DNA of 64,000 nucleotides from Prostheceraeus crozeri (GCA_907163375.1 CAJQUW010003163.1:92522-156521), one strand, 5' to 3'. Shown: positions 21,385 to 34,900, counted from the stretch's first letter. Program-made: numbers and translations. Notes: generated by a model from the letters alone, not told the origin.

Positions 21385-23130
21385 TAACCAGAGAAAATGA
21401 TGCGCCTTAAAAGTCACATGTTTTATTACACCTTGTCAGCTCTAAGCTTTGATTTCTTTCTAATTACCTTGTTTGGAATCATTCATTCATTCCCAAAAAT
21501 TGAGATCAGAATTTTCCAGATGGGAATATTGGAATGAAATGGGTCAAAAGTATTAGCACTCGTCCTACGTGGGTGTTTTGACAGACGCGCCCTGCTGGAG
21601 GCGTTTCCGAAACTAAAGATCCAAATTCAAAGCAAAATGCACCAAATGAAAGCTCTCGTTATGACGAGTCAGAACATCATCATTGTCTTGATATTCAAGG
21701 TCATTGTGGAGGTCAAATGTAAGGTCAAAAAGATGATTTTTTGCTATGATTCACAAGTTGATTTCACAATTTTGAATTCTAAGCGTCGAAGTCGAAATAG
21801 AATCTACAAGGAAATTATGAATTTTCTATTCAAATAGACACGAGAACACTTTCTTTTATAAATTCGAATATTTTGATATATTAAAAGGACACCTGAAAGC
21901 GAAAATAGTGCAAAATTCGACAAATCTGTCCTACATTCAAATTTTTGAAATCTCATGGTGACTAAAGTATCAGGCCGATGTTATCAAAAATTGGTGAAAA
22001 GCTTTAAAATACGTAGAAAATAAGTTATCTAAACTTTGGCGTTCATAAATTACTTCGTTCAGGGCCTAGATAAAATCTTCGGAAGGAGGGGCGAAGGTTT
22101 TGTTGGATATTCTTCCTGTCGAACAAATTGCAAAAGCTACTTAATTGCTTTGAATATGTTGATTGATATGTGCAGCGTACCGAAGAAATTCTCATGTGTT
22201 GAGAGTTCATACGTACAATGGTACTCTTCCTACATTTTACTTTCTTTCACTACCAAAGTATTTTCATTACCGAGGCAAGTTCACTGACGTCAACGATTGC
22301 CAGCGTGGCGTCACTATTCCATGGTAATCGAGGACGAAGTTAAACGCTCGATTCAACGTTCACTCTATTTATCTTCTGCCCTGCATGCGGTGACTCTCTC
22401 ACTCTCCTCACGTATTCTGTCTCACAACATGGACACGCCAAGACGGCAACGCCCAGAAGAGCAAGGAAGTCTACGCGACCCAGAGAGAGAAGAGTCCTAC
22501 GCAAATCAAGTGAACAATAACTGTGATAGAATCACGAACTGTCGGTGTGATTCTGGAAGAACCTAAAGACTCTGATTCACCACGTCATACGTGAACGCTC
22601 AAATCGGTCCTCTTAAGGGCTACCTGTCGATAGCCTTTGATTAAGATTATAAAGTTGCAATATTCCTTTTTTTCACTTCTTGACTTTTTTGTTTGGGAAT
22701 AAAACTAACTCATAACACTTGGAATATTTTGCTTGGTTTTGATATCGTGGAAAATTTCATAGAAGTATCATCATATTTGTGGTTCCACCAAAATGGAATG
22801 GAAAGGTTATCGATCTTCTTATATATGGCATAGCTACCATGTCAGCATCACTCAACATCATTGAGTGATGTTCTCAACATGCCATGAGAGAATCAGATTA
22901 TCATAGCTTTCACAATATAGAGCATTACAATGTTTGCCAGAAACACATCAAGAAACTGCTCCCGGCTTAGCTTGTAGAAGCATAAAAACAAAATAGTATT
23001 GCTCACTTGCAAGCATGTTGCTTGCCTCGTCAAGTTACGCATAATCTGTAGAATTATTGGAATTTCTTCTATTTTGGGCTGATGAAAACGTCGCCGACAA
23101 TTGCATTGCATTTGTGTAGCTTTCTAAAAT
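21385..23130. other. No gene recognised
   Basis: Unique-looking AT-rich DNA. An 89-codon plus-strand frame at 22297-22566 ends in a hydrophilic Arg/Glu-rich stretch (DTPRRQRPEEQGSLRDPERE). It has no domain I recognise and no clear splice sites, so I do not call it a gene. Confidence 0.4.
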
Positions 23131-23740
23131 TTTTCAGACTGATGTCTTTGTTAGAGAGATATAAGCTACTACTACCCTTATGAAAATTCCTGATGATTTT
23201 TCATGAGATTTTTTTCATATAGGTCTCATGAAATTTCATTCGGATTTGAAACGTTTCCGCATAATATATCTCATCAAATTTCATGAGTTTCTCATAAAAA
23301 TCTCATTGATAAATTAACAGTTGCTCTTTCAAACTACTGAATATATTATTCTGGCATTTATGTATTGAGGCTTTCTTAGCCCCAGTGCATTCCCACGCCA
23401 TGTCCTCAATGTATTCGCAATGATGAACCGTTAATGTTATTGGGATAAGATATTGAAATTTGATTGGATATATTTCAATTTTCAATATCTTGCATTCAAC
23501 ATCTGGTTGTAAAGTCAAACTACAAATGCATCATTTCGAGAAGGCTGTCGCAGATCGCTATGTTATATTCTACATTGCTGCTTTTTATCTTCTGTAGACT
23601 AAACTTGGAGATTCTTATCGATTGAATAAGCGTTTGTGTGGCTCTTTACTTTCGCGGCTAGCATGCATACCTTACTGCCTAGTAACTTATTTTCACAAAA
23701 ACCTCATGAATGCTCATGATTTTCCCATGAGCGCTTCATG
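23131..23740. repeat. Region rich in CATGA words on both strands
   Basis: TCATGA or CTCATGA recurs in both orientations (TTTTTCATGAGAT, GTCTCATGAAATTTCA, CAAATTTCATGAGTTTCTC, CCTCATGAATGCTCATG, CATGAGCGCTTCATGAG). No defined ends were found. The pattern resembles the word-iterated elements at 48.25 and 52.35 kb. Confidence 0.4.
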
Positions 23741-24811
23741 AGACAAGACACGAAGATGGTGATGTAGTATTTAGCAAATTCTGTTATCTGAGCCTGGGCT
23801 ACATTGAGAAATATGGCCCATCCTAAGGTTGGGCAAAGACGTGTATTGGGTATACCCAATACAAGTTTTGGGCCAAAGCTTGAGTCAAAAACCAAAACCC
23901 AATGCCAAGTTTCAATAAATGAGTAGTATGGAGTAAAAGAAGTGCATTCCTTGTATTCTGCGCTGACTTAGAGGTTCTGCTATAGGCCAAAATTCTTGAT
24001 TTTATATAATTTCATCACATTATTGCTGTATTGCTGTTGAATTAGAGTCGGCAGTTGAAAGAGCACTTTCGAGGCAAACCCTTGTCTATATAAATTTGCG
24101 TTGAAAGATAATGCAAGACACAACAGATGCTCAACTGTTCATATTAATGAACTTTGACCAAATTACACATGCCGAACCTCAGAAACGTAAAGCTAATGCT
24201 ATCACTACTTGAAAGAAGTCAGCAAAATTAATACTTTGATGTTGCAGTTTTCTGAGATCACACAGGATGCTGATTCTGTTGTAAGAAGTCCTTCCGCACG
24301 TGTTTGAGGTGTTGTTTTGTAATTTGTGGGCCCATGAGAAGTGTGGTATTAGTGGGAAGCGATTTTTTATTTCAAAAACTGTAATTTACTAGTAGCCTAG
24401 GCACTAGCATGTTTTGCGTTATAAAGCTTTCCTTTAGTTCATCTAATAGTGATATGCTGCTATTTTGATTCAATAGTGACTGAATTAAACATTGTTCCTA
24501 ACAAACGAATTGTTTCCATTTTGTAATGGATCGTAATACATAGTATAGCATTGTAGTGAATGCAAGGTATAACTACAGAATACAAAATTGGAATGAATTC
24601 ATTTTCAAATAAATGTCTGTTGTCTCACATATTTTAGGGGTGCGAAGATATGAAATATATACTCATTGACAAAATTTTTGAAATATTTACTTCTTTAACT
24701 TCTTTCTTTTTGACTGGTATATATACATGTATGTATGATACCTCGATAATTTAGTCGCAATCTCCACCAAGTCGCTAGCACAGAAAAACAACGCATGTAG
24801 CAGATTCAACT
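23741..24811. other. No gene recognised
   Basis: AT-rich sequence; a short self-complementary stretch near 23850 (GTATTGGGTATACCCAATAC). No coding signal. Confidence 0.4.
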
Positions 24812-25363
24812 TTAATAGCGCGTGTGCCCCCCTCTAGCTCCAATACATTCAGTAATCCGAGATGGCATGGATTCACAAAGTTTCTGAATGAAGGATGTTT
24901 CAAGGAGAAGCCACTGCTCTGTCAGTCTTTCAGAGAGAATCTTCAGGGACACTGGTGGAAGTGAATAGCGGTCTCTCACTCGCCGCCCAAGCTCGTCCCA
25001 TACTTGTTCAATGGGTGATAAGTCAGGTGAGCGTGCAGGTCAGTCAAGGGTTTGAATGTTCAATCTCCTAACAGTGGCAATGACAGCCGAGGAGCGATGT
25101 GGTCTTGCGTTGTCGTTTTGGAAGACGAGATCCTCCACCCTGGCCACTGGGGCAACAACAGGAAGCACAATTTCATTGAGATACCTCTCTCCAGTCAACG
25201 TGCCTTTGATGATGACTGCTGTCGTTCGTCCGCCATGCCAAATGCCACCCCACAGCATAAGACTTCCACCACCATATCTGTCGTGTTCTTTAATACAGCA
25301 TGGGGCAAAGTGTTCACCTGGAAGACGATGCACTCTGACACGACCGTCATCGAAATCCAGATT
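24812..25363 (-). pseudogene. Tc1-like transposase pseudogene, C-terminal part
   Basis: The minus strand encodes the DDE_3 region of a Tc1/mariner transposase. It reads LDFDDGRVRVHRLPGE, then GGGSLMLWGGIWHGGRT, then LVFQNDNARPHRS (second catalytic Asp in DNARPH). A single in-frame TGA (25040-25042) stands where Trp is usual, followed by PARSPDLSPIEQVWDELGRR (third acidic position) and a natural-looking end at a TAA (24812-24814). The N-terminal half with the helix-turn-helix and the first catalytic Asp is missing; homology stops at a T-rich tract near 25363. No inverted repeats were found. Confidence 0.9.
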
Positions 25364-25440
25364 TTTTTGTTGTTTTTTCCATGTTTTTTTTATAATCCAA
25401 TTGTGATTTTCAACTCAAGAGTAATTTAATTCAAGTAATT

Positions 25441-25605
25441 TAACAACAATGAAATTAAATATACGGTAGATCAAATTGCCATGCAAAAGATGTGTGGCTG
25501 GTAGGATTCGAGCCTACGAGCAAGATTGACTAGACCTGTGCTCTACCAACTGAGCTACGAGCCACTTATGCGACTGTGTCAATTGGCAGGATCAAACCCT
25601 TACCA
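25441..25605 (-). mobile_element. tRNA-derived SINE, family 2 (copy 1)
   Basis: Minus-strand positions 25565-25494 form a tRNA-like unit. It has a GTGGCT/AGCCAC acceptor stem, box A TAGCTCAGTTGGTAGAGC, box B GGCTCGAATCC, a T-arm GTAGG/CCTAC, and an anticodon-like loop CTAGTCA (AGT, Thr-like). Homology to the 48.7-49.87 kb copy continues on both sides: CTGCCAATTGACACAGTCGCAT before the tRNA part, ACATCTTTTGCATGGCAATTTG after it. This makes it a SINE and not a functional tRNA gene. The upstream GGGTTTGATCC resembles a further box B, hinting at a dimeric tRNA head. Confidence 0.8.
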
Positions 25606-26341
25606 CCATATGAAATGCATAGAATATCAATATGCAGAAAGGCAACAAATTGCATGCAAGCTTACAGGAAATACAATATGTACAAACTTTCAATGCATGG
25701 CATTGACAAACACAAAATATAATAGCTAATGACCACAAAATACTCTGTGAATTGAGTGGAATTTTGATAAAAAATCAGAACTTCATGCTCATATGCTTTT
25801 CCTGCTTTCAATGATACGGCTTGTGAATGCTGGGATAAGACCATAGCCTTCAGCCAGCTTTGTGTTGTTACTGATGCTGCAAGACTATGATCTATGATAC
25901 ATGATTTTGTTTTGCTGTTTTTTCTTGTTTATTATTTAATTCTGTGTATCTCTCGTGTTCACTTTCTGGTTTTCTCTTCACGATTTTCAATATTGAGGTT
26001 TATGATTTCAAATAAACGCATTATTATCTCCTAAATTCAATTCAAAATATTAATTTTTAATTCAGAGTAGGAAAAATTTGATATTCCTCCAACCTGGTAG
26101 CTTGCCCAATTTGCTGATAAAGATATTGAAAACGTCATGACAACAGATGCTGTTGTTGCAGATGAACAAACAGACTGTCCTGTTCGGAAAATGATATTCA
26201 CAGAATTTCTTTTGGGTACAAGATGGTTTCAGGAAGTTTTTCCTTCTTAAGATCTGTGTAGCAACATTTACCTAGATCGGTGTCTGATCGGGCAGCTCAA
26301 AAGTTCCAAAGCCTCCATGTCTCTTTCAAGTTGAATCCCAA
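25606..26341. other. No feature recognised
   Basis: AT-rich sequence without coding signal or repeat boundary. Confidence 0.4.
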
Positions 26342-26552
26342 ACATTTCCTTTTATTTATCAAATCTCAGCAGATGCAACCACCACGAGACATGTTTCGGC
26401 CTGTTGGGCCGTTGGAGCTAGAAGACGTGTAAGCATGCCCTCTAACCACTAGGCCACCGGACCATCTGTTAAGAGTGTGAATTAACCAGGAAGCCACTGC
26501 TTTAACGCAGGCACGTGGAGGGGGAATGCATTCTGCAATCACTTAATCACCA
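26342..26552 (-). mobile_element. tRNA-derived SINE, family 1 (copy 2, box B deleted)
   Basis: The reverse complement matches copy 1 at 129-358 with CTAGTGGTTAGAGGGCATGC as box A. About 35 bp between AGCTCCAACG and GCCCAACAGGCCG are missing, removing box B and the 3' part of the tRNA region. This copy should not have an intact internal promoter. Confidence 0.8.
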
Positions 26553-26805
26553 TTGTTGCAAATGGGGTTTTATTTCAATCATCCAACACTGAATCGATTT
26601 GTTGAATCATCTTTAAGGGATGATATCTTTCATATGAAAATCAATACCCACAGCATCATGTGGCATCACTCACGAGAAAGCAATGCAACTTTCATATCTA
26701 TGAATAATCAGCAAATTTGAATAAAAAAATTGAATGAGAAGTGATTACAGTTGGGCATATAGCTCAAATTCGTTGTGCGATTTATTCACTGAATTATGTT
26801 ACAAC

Positions 26806-27414
26806 CACAGAATTAAATATTTTGTTTATCTGCTTCGGTTTGCTAGAAGTGTGATTAATACGAAATTGCCGGCACATCGAGGAACCTATTAAGTGGGCAA
26901 AAAGGAATTCCTAATACCTTACAGAGATAGGAAAAAAGTCGTGCGTTGCTTGCGGATTAATGTGATTTCCAGCAAAGTGCTTCGATTGCCAAAATTCCTT
27001 CAGATTCGAAGAATTCAGATCATTGCCCACAAGTTTTCTCCATAATGTTGGCCTTTCCGATCATTATTAAAGAAAGTAGCAGGCGTACGAAAATTAGTTC
27101 ACCTGATGATTTCACATCCTCTCATCGGTATTTCTCACTGCATAGTGCATACAATCGAATGTTAACCAAGACAGCGTTGTGTGTTTTGGTGTGTGCGAAG
27201 TGATATCACAGCACGCACGCATCTCTCACTGGCTCTGGTGTCCTCTGTTGACATTATTGTTTGTCATTTCCAATAGCAAGCGATACACGAATTATCCATT
27301 CGAGATCAAAGAGCAAGTTGTCTAATTCTGTGATGTGTCATTTCGAAATTAAGGTTAGATACAATCCTTCCATTCTAGGAAACCGAAGCGCGCGCAGATG
27401 AATCTAATTCTGTG
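26806..27414 (-). mobile_element. MITE family C, second copy with 8-bp duplication
   Basis: 609 bp, in inverse orientation to the 20771-21376 copy. It starts CACAGAATTAAATATT and ends AATCTAATTCTGTG, flanked by the perfect 8-bp duplication GTTACAAC (26798-26805 and 27415-27422). Two copies with different perfect 8-bp duplications establish the element boundaries. Confidence 0.92.
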
Positions 27415-27422
27415 GTTACAAC

Positions 27423-28916
27423 TATAACTAGAGAGTAAAACAGCCTACCAAACGATGTGTAAAATGTCTGCATCACTTGCATCCCTTATAAGATTGTCCG
27501 CGATGAAGAGTTGAATGGTCGAAGATGAGCAGATTGAATGGTGTCTAATGGTCAAATGTAAGAGCGATGACATGTTTCTGAATGAAAATGTTCGGAGTTG
27601 AGCTTGGCGGAGATGTGGAGACTTTGGAAGAAATAAAACAGGAAAATGTGATTTTTTGGCGTTCTATTACAAAGCGTGATTGCTGAAGGTTGATCCAGTT
27701 ATCACCCAGTTGATGTTGTATGATCATCTGCAGCAGAAAGACTTCGCCATGATGATTATCACTTGAAGAGAAGAATTGGAAGTAGACTACCTTTTCCATT
27801 CAATCGTTGATCTTTTCATCTATTTTTTTTGGATTTCGAGCTCTTCTGCTTTGTATGAGCATTTCACTATCATTCTCAAAGGCAATCATTGCAATGTTGA
27901 TTTTGTTAATAAAGAAGTCTATTGGCTTCAAAATGAGACATTATTTGCTAATTTCTGCTGTACTATTTGAAAGTTTTTTGAAAATTTAGTCCCATTTTTT
28001 ATGCCGCACCGTGTAATTAGCGTTGATCTGACGAGATAAAATGACTCGCTAGAGATTGAAGCAATCAGCAAATATGGATGCAATCAGATAGTTTTGGATA
28101 CCATCTACACTTGTCGGAATACGTTGTTGAAATGAAGAGGAAATAAGAGCAGTCTAACTCAATTCAAAATGTTCTGCTAAAATTCTATAAAATAATTTGC
28201 TCGACATTCAGAATTAAGCAATTTACAAATAAGCGATGCATTCTGATGAACACTTTTATTGATAAATGCAGTTACGGATATTTTTGCACTCATCAATCAT
28301 CAAAATGATTAAAAACGGAACATTAACAACTGAATTAATAAACACTTTAGATTTTCATGATCTCAGCTTTGCATGTGCACGAAATTCTCTTACTTTCTGC
28401 TGTGATGTAAAAGTCGCAAATCTCCTCTCTCATTTCAAACGCTTTCGAGTGGACGTTTCATTTGACTATCAAAATTAGCAAATAGCACAGCAATTCCCTT
28501 TTGATATGTGAATCCTTTTGAGCTTGCTGACATCCCAGTTGGGTGTTGCCGTTTCGAATTCTTATAGGCGAATATCTTATTTGATACCTAGACTTTGATT
28601 TCAATAAAATGAGTTTAAGAAAACCGACTCGACAGAGAAGGAAAAAAATCTGTCAATTTGATCACAGCCGCTTCATTGCTATTGTTTTCATTTATTTGAC
28701 AACAAGTAATCAGCATTTGTTGAAGTATAAAATACAATCCAGGACAATGGATAATCTATTGGGAAAATTTTTCATTTGATCAGCAAATTATCTCACTATT
28801 CAATATTTTTGCGAGCATTTTCATTATTTGGAATTGTGCTTTTCAAGGAATTATTCTGTAAGTTATTCATCTCATTTCGGTACCTTCAGAAAAACTCGAA
28901 GAAAGTAAACAGTATT
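27423..28916. other. No gene recognised
   Basis: AT-rich DNA with frames up to 84 codons on either strand and no recognisable domain, splice context or repeat structure. Confidence 0.4.
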
Positions 28917-29344
28917 CACTAGGTGACCTGCCACGCTCAATTACGCGTAATTACACATTACCCTAAACATCCGTGGCTATGCGGGACATTACTGCAACAT
29001 ATATCGACAGTTCTGTTATAAAGGCTTTGCGTCCGTCTCATGCGTCTGCATGTATCAGAGGCTAAACAATGTGATAGAACCTCAATTTCATGCTCAGGGA
29101 AGACAGAACATACTTAGCGGCTCACCTGTGGTTCAAGCGACAGCGCAGACAACCGTAGACGACATGCAAACTATAAACGCTCGTCCGCGCGTAATCATAA
29201 ACATTCCCCATGTTTTGACAGTATCAGATCAAGTGATTTCTGACTCTTAGTGCAGCGCGTATGTACGCGGGTAGAAGAATAGAATGTCCTTAAGCACGGA
29301 TGTTTGGGGTGCTCCGTCATTAGGCTTTGCAATGTCAACTAGTG
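28917..29344. mobile_element. MITE family A, copy 2 (uninterrupted)
   Basis: 428 bp with inverted ends CACTAGGTGACC...TCAACTAGTG. A subterminal inverted motif is CTAAACATCCGTG on the left and CACGGATGTTTGGGG on the right. The same family is split by a hAT insertion at 1502-2987. A possible duplicated ACAGTA lies two bases outside each end. Confidence 0.8.
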
Positions 29345-30931
29345 TTACAGTAACTTGTTTTGAAGATTTTAATGTAGAGAGGCCCATCTGATGAGCTTTG
29401 CTAATCATCTGCTTGATATGATTCGTTGCTAACAGGTGAATTTCGAGATAGGGGCATGTAGGCCCTACTTGTAGTAATCGCGAAGCTTGTCTGCATACAT
29501 GAAACTTGAAAGTAAGCCTAATGATGTAAACTTAATAAATTCTTCTTCAGCTTAGTCACAGATGATCAGCCTTCTCAAAGCAAGATATTTTTTCCTAGAA
29601 AATGTTACTCTTTCAGATCTGTGCAAGAAATAGTTTCAAATTCATTACCTTAGCTAAAGATCAATAATTTCTAAACACATCTCAGTGCAATTTATTTACG
29701 AATTTTAGAACATTCATGTTGCATGCTGTATGTTGCAGTTCTTCTGTCACTGTGGATAGGATTTCCGGTCGCATCTAACCGAAAAGAACCCAAAATTTTG
29801 CTCAAATTAGCAAAACTAAGCAAGAGTGAATTGCGTTATTTCCATCATGTAACACCTCGTTCGATGGTCAAGTTTTGCATGTAATCTACATGTACATGTA
29901 AGACTGTTTTATTTACCTTTCCTTGACATATTCCCACACACTTTAGGTTAAGGAAAGTAGTTCTAGCGATCTTTGATGAGTGGTTCAGAGATTCATTACA
30001 TCATCTTTCACATCAGAAGCCACTCTCATGGGCTCTCTTCGATTGCAAGCGATGATGCAATGAATTTCTATGCAATTCATCATAGATGGCTGGAGTCGCT
30101 TTCCCAGAACATCAGCTCCCTACATCTGCACTTAGTATCTTGGCATACACACCAATAACATCATAGGTACATGCTGCATACATACGTGTGTAACATACAT
30201 ACACAGAAATGACTGTTGATGCTCTTTAGTTCGTTCATCGATGGCTCTGCTAGTCTCACCGATACAGGGTCATCTACAATTATTTTTCATTTTTTTGTGG
30301 GAGTGAAAAGATATCTCCTCTATGCAAACTGCCGGGAGGAAAAATTTATTTTTCAGTCCAACGGGATCACAAAGTTATCTTTGCCTCCCACAATTAACTT
30401 TTCTTGTGTAAGATCCAGTGTAAAAAAATCATAGAAGTCTGTCAACAAGCTATGATTAGCCAAGACTACCAAGATATCGATATAGTCCCTGGATTACCTT
30501 ATTCATAGATTTCGCGATACAACCATCAATTTCATAATGAACAATAGACATCTAAAAGTCACAAAATGAAAAGCTACATTCTTTCGAGAGGAAATAAACG
30601 TTTCCTCCCTTAGCTATCTGTCCCTCCATCCCTGCGCTCGGACTGTACAACATAGCTGCGGAGGGAAAAGTTGATATTTCCTCTCTCAAGAAAATAGCTA
30701 TTCTTCATTCTAACCCGATGAAGATGAAATTGCTATGGATTTCTCTATCATTCAGCGGGCAATAAGGCAGTAGTTGGCATTATTGCCCGCTGAATTTCCA
30801 TTGAAATTACATTGGAAAAAAAACTGCATTATTGCCCGCACGTAAATTTTATGCCAATTATACATAGAAATGATGCAAATATCACTATTTTGGGAAGATT
30901 CATGCATACACATTAGCAGTAATATCTAGGT
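29345..30931. other. No gene; scattered inverted words
   Basis: Mostly AT-rich. Two word-repeat patches occur. Around 30320-30690, GAGGAAA and TTTCCTC alternate. At about 30752-30840, ATTATTGCCCGC and GCGGGCAATAA recur, a word also seen near 44985. No coding signal. Confidence 0.4.
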
Positions 30932-31532
30932 CACGGTGTCCCCGAACAAGGTTGAACCCTCAAAAAATTGTACACAACTTTTGTCAATGGTTTTAGGGAC
31001 AGTTTTGCATCCTGTTTAAAGTTATGTAATTTTTAAAATATTCTATTGAGGGCTTTTCGAGAAAAATCGATTTTTCGAAATTCAACTTCCATATATGGAA
31101 GGTAGAGGTGAAATAAACGCTAATTTACACATCTGTCATTGTATAAATCAAATTCCATCTTTTCTAAGGTTATTGGAACCATTTTATATAAATGTTGCAA
31201 AAAAGTAGGCTATCACTGAGGTTTCTAGTTTGAAATTCAAATTCAACTTCCATATATGGAAAATAAATATGAAATAAACATTTTTTCGTGTACCTGACAT
31301 TGTATCAGCATATTTTTATACTTTTTAAGTTGAATGAAATCGGTTGTTCTTAACCATATATGCAAGAAAAATAAAATCAATCACAGAGGCATGAAATTTG
31401 AAACTTATATCCAACTTCCATATACGGAAAGTACAATTATCAATTGATTATCAGCTGTCATTCAGTCAGCATCACATCATTATTAGTTGTTGTCAAATGT
31501 CCTTTCTCAAATCTTCAGCGTGGTTAATGAAT
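30932..31532 (+). repeat. Left terminal inverted repeat of the 10.16-kb element
   Basis: About 601 bp, inverted match to 40493-41094. It contains repeated ACTTCCATATATGGAA palindromes near 31087, 31248 and (as CATATACGG) 31417, which may be transposase binding sites. That role is inference. Confidence 0.92.
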
Positions 31533-31602
31533 AGTATGAGTAAAAGATTTTCTCAAACAAATTGTGTTCGATTCAGCATTTTCTTTCAACGGCATCTCGT
31601 CT

Positions 31603-31714
31603 GTATCCTGTTAACACTCTTTCAATATCTATGGAATTTTTGAATCCTCGTTCTCTATATCCTGTTAACACTCTTTCAATATCTATGGAATTTTTGAATA
31701 CTCGTTCTCTTTTG
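31603..31714 (+). repeat. 56-bp direct tandem duplication
   Basis: TATCCTGTTAACACTC, TTTCAATATCTATGG and AATTTTTGAAT occur twice in tandem, just upstream of transposase exon 1, in what should be the leader or promoter region. Confidence 0.85.
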
Positions 31715-31737
31715 TGACGTATGTATGATTTGAAAAT

Positions 31738-31981
31738 ATGACCATTGTATGTGCGTCTCATTTTGCTCGAGACGTTGTATGTATTTTGTGCTTCAAAAAG
31801 TCATCGACTGTTAGGAAACTTACGGAGGAACACCATCAAGCTATTCAGGAGCATTTCATAGATGGACTTGAATTTTATTCCGATCATCGTTTACCTCGAG
31901 TTATTTGTGGTACATGTTTGTTGACGCTTAACGAATACAAAAGAGGAATTTTTGTAATTCAACGTAGCAAAGTGCGTCAAG
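31738..31981 (+). CDS. Transposase exon 1, C4 zinc-binding N-terminus
   Basis: ATG at 31738. The product has two Cys-x2-Cys pairs (VVCILCFKK and RVICGTCLL) about 40 residues apart, with the acidic EFYSDHRLP stretch before the second pair. This suggests a zinc-binding, probably DNA-binding, head of a transposase. The exon ends CGTCAAG|GTAACA, one base into a codon. The last 26 or so bases lie inside the repeated segment X of the tandem array, so the end of this exon and its donor occur ten times. Confidence 0.65.
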
Positions 31982-34900
31982 GTAACAAAATTAAAAAAAA
32001 CAAAACAAGCTAATGACTAGTTAATTTTCAATAGGTACAAAATATGATTTAAAAGAAAATTTTTATATCCTAAAAAGTCAAAAAAATTTAAAAAATGCTT
32101 ACTAGAAGGACAAACAACGCTTCTCCTCTCCTCATGTGTAATGAATTGGCGAGTAAGTCGTTCTGTTCAAAATTATGTTTATCACTTATATATTGAAAAG
32201 ATCCTATTTAACAGTCTGCCCATTCAGATGATAAGAGGACAAGTCTGTTTCCAATCAAAATACCAGATCTAGCTAACACAGCGGGATTACGCTATCTAAA
32301 ATCTACCAGGTGTGTAAGAGAATTAATGTTAGTTCCTTAAGCTAAAACGTGAAATAAAATTCTACAAAATATGCATACAAATTATTTGACTATTTTTAAT
32401 GAGGTCATCAACAGGAACTTGGTCAGGACGATCGCGTTTTCGACCGCTTCATACTGGTCTCTCATACCCGACCTAGCGCGGTCCTGTACATTTAGGATGC
32501 ACAGCCTCAAAAGTTATATTTATAATAGGGAAAGATTAGCATCTATCAAAAAAAATAGTCACTATTGATTGAAATGTACCTCAGGCACTTGAAGAAGGAC
32601 AGAGTCCAGCCAGTAGAGGTCAAGAGGCGGGGACATAGTCCACCTTCAACTCAAGGGACGTGCTGCAAAAACAATTCAACGTAGCAAAGTGCGTCAAGGT
32701 AACAAAATTAAAAAAACAAAACAAGCTAATGACTAGTTAATTTTCAATAGGTACAAAATATGATTTAAAAGAAAATTTTTATATCCTAAAATGTCAAAAA
32801 AAAATTTAAAAAATGCTTACTAGAAGGACAAACAACGCTTTTCCTCTCCTCATGTGTAATGAATTGGCGAGTAAGTCGTTCTGTTCAAAATTATGTTTAT
32901 CACTTATATATTGAAAAGATCCTATTTAACAGTCTGCCCATTCAAATGATAAGAGGACAAGTCTGTTTCCAATCAAAATACCAGATCTAGCTAACACAGC
33001 GGGATTACGCTATCTAAAATCTACCAGGTGTGTAAGAGAATTAATGTTAGTTCCTTAAGCTAAAACGTGAAATGAAATTCTACAAAATATGCATACAAAT
33101 TATTTGACTATTTTTAATGAGGTCATCAACAGGAACTTGGTCAGGACGATCGCGTTTCGACCGCTTCATCCTGGACGCTCAAACCCGACCAAGCGCGGTC
33201 CTGTACATTTAGGATGCACAGCCTCAAAAGTTATATTTATAATAGGGAAAGATTAGCATCTATCAAAAAAAATAGTCACTATTGATTGAAATGTACCTCA
33301 GGCACTTGAAAGAAGGACAGAGTCCAGCCAGTAGAGGTCAAGAGGCGGGGACATAGTCCACCTTCAACTCAAGACGTGCTGCAAAAACAATTCAACGTAG
33401 CAAAGTGCGTCAAGGTAACAAAATTAAAAAAAACAAAACAAGCTAATGACTAGTTAATTTTCAATAGGTACAAAATATGATTTAAAAGAAAATTTTTATA
33501 TCCTAAAATGTCAAAAAAAATTTAAAAAATGCTTACTAGAAGGACAAACAACGCTTCTCCTCTCCTCATGTGTAATGAATTGGCGAGTAAGTCGTTCTGT
33601 TCAAAATTATGTTTATCACTTATATATTGAAAAGATCCTATTAAACAGTCTGCCCATTCAAATGATAAGAGGACAAGTCTGTTTCCAATCAAAATACCAG
33701 ATCTAGCTAACACAGCGGGATTACGCTATCTAAAATCTACCAGGTGTGTAAGAGAATTAATGTTAGTTCCTTAAGCTAAAACGTGAAATGAAATTCTACA
33801 AAATATGCATACAAATTATTTGACTATTTTTAATGAGGTCATCAACAGGAACTTGGTCAGGACGATCGCGTTTCGACCGCTTCATCCTGGACGCTCAAAC
33901 CCGACCAAGCGCGGTCCTGTACATTTAGGATGCACAGCCTCAAAAGTTATATTTATAATAGGGAAAGATTAGCATCTATCAAAAAAAATAGTCACTATTG
34001 ATTGAAATGTACCTCAGGCACTTGAAAGAAGGACAGAGTCCAGCCAGTAGAGGTCAAGAGGCGGGGACATAGTCCACCTTCAACTCAAGACGTGCTGCAA
34101 AAACAATTCAACGTAGCAAAGTGCGTCAAGGTAACAAAATTAAAAAAAACAAAACAAGCTAATGACTAGTTAATTTTCAATAGGTACAAAATATGATTTA
34201 AAAGAAAATTTTTATATCCTAAAATGTCAAAAAAAATTTTAAAAAATGCTTACTAGAAGGACAAACAACGCTTCTCCTCTCCTCATGTGTAATGAATTGG
34301 CGAGTAAGTCGTTCTGTTCAAAATTATGTTTATCACTTATATATTGAAAAGATCCTATTTAACAGTCTGCCCATTCAGATGATAAGAGGACAAGTCTGTT
34401 TCCAATCAAAATACCAGATCTAGCTAACACAGCGGGATTACGCTATCTAAAATCTACCAGGTGTGTAAGAGAATTAATGTTAGTTCCTTAAGCTAAAACG
34501 TGAAATAAAATTCTACAAAATATGCATACAAATTATTTGACTATTTTTAATGAGGTCATCAACAGGAAACTTGGTCAGGACGATCGCGTTTCGACCGCTT
34601 CATCCTGGACGCTCAAACCCGACCAAGCGCGGTCCTGTACATTTAGGATGCACAGCCTCAAAAGTTATATTTATAATAGGGAAAGATTAGCATCTATCAA
34701 AAAAAATAGTCACTATTGATTGAAATGTACCTCAGGCACTTGAAAGAAGGACAGAGTCCAGCCAGTAGAGGTCAAGAGGCGGGGACATAGTCCACCTTCA
34801 ACTCAAGACGTGCTGCAAAAACAATTCAACGTAGCAAAGTGCGTCAAGGTAACAAAATTAAAAAAACAAAACAAGCTAATGACTAGTTAATTTTCAATAG

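Noticed and set aside
25494..25565. Functional tRNA gene (Thr-like, AGT)
   Set aside because: The stems have mismatches, and flanking homology to another copy on both sides shows a SINE.
32080..32330. Exon-like stretches in Y (CGA|GTAAGT donor, TTTAACAG acceptor)
   Set aside because: Plausible splice sites exist, but the frame is closed in several units by A-run length changes and no protein family is recognised.
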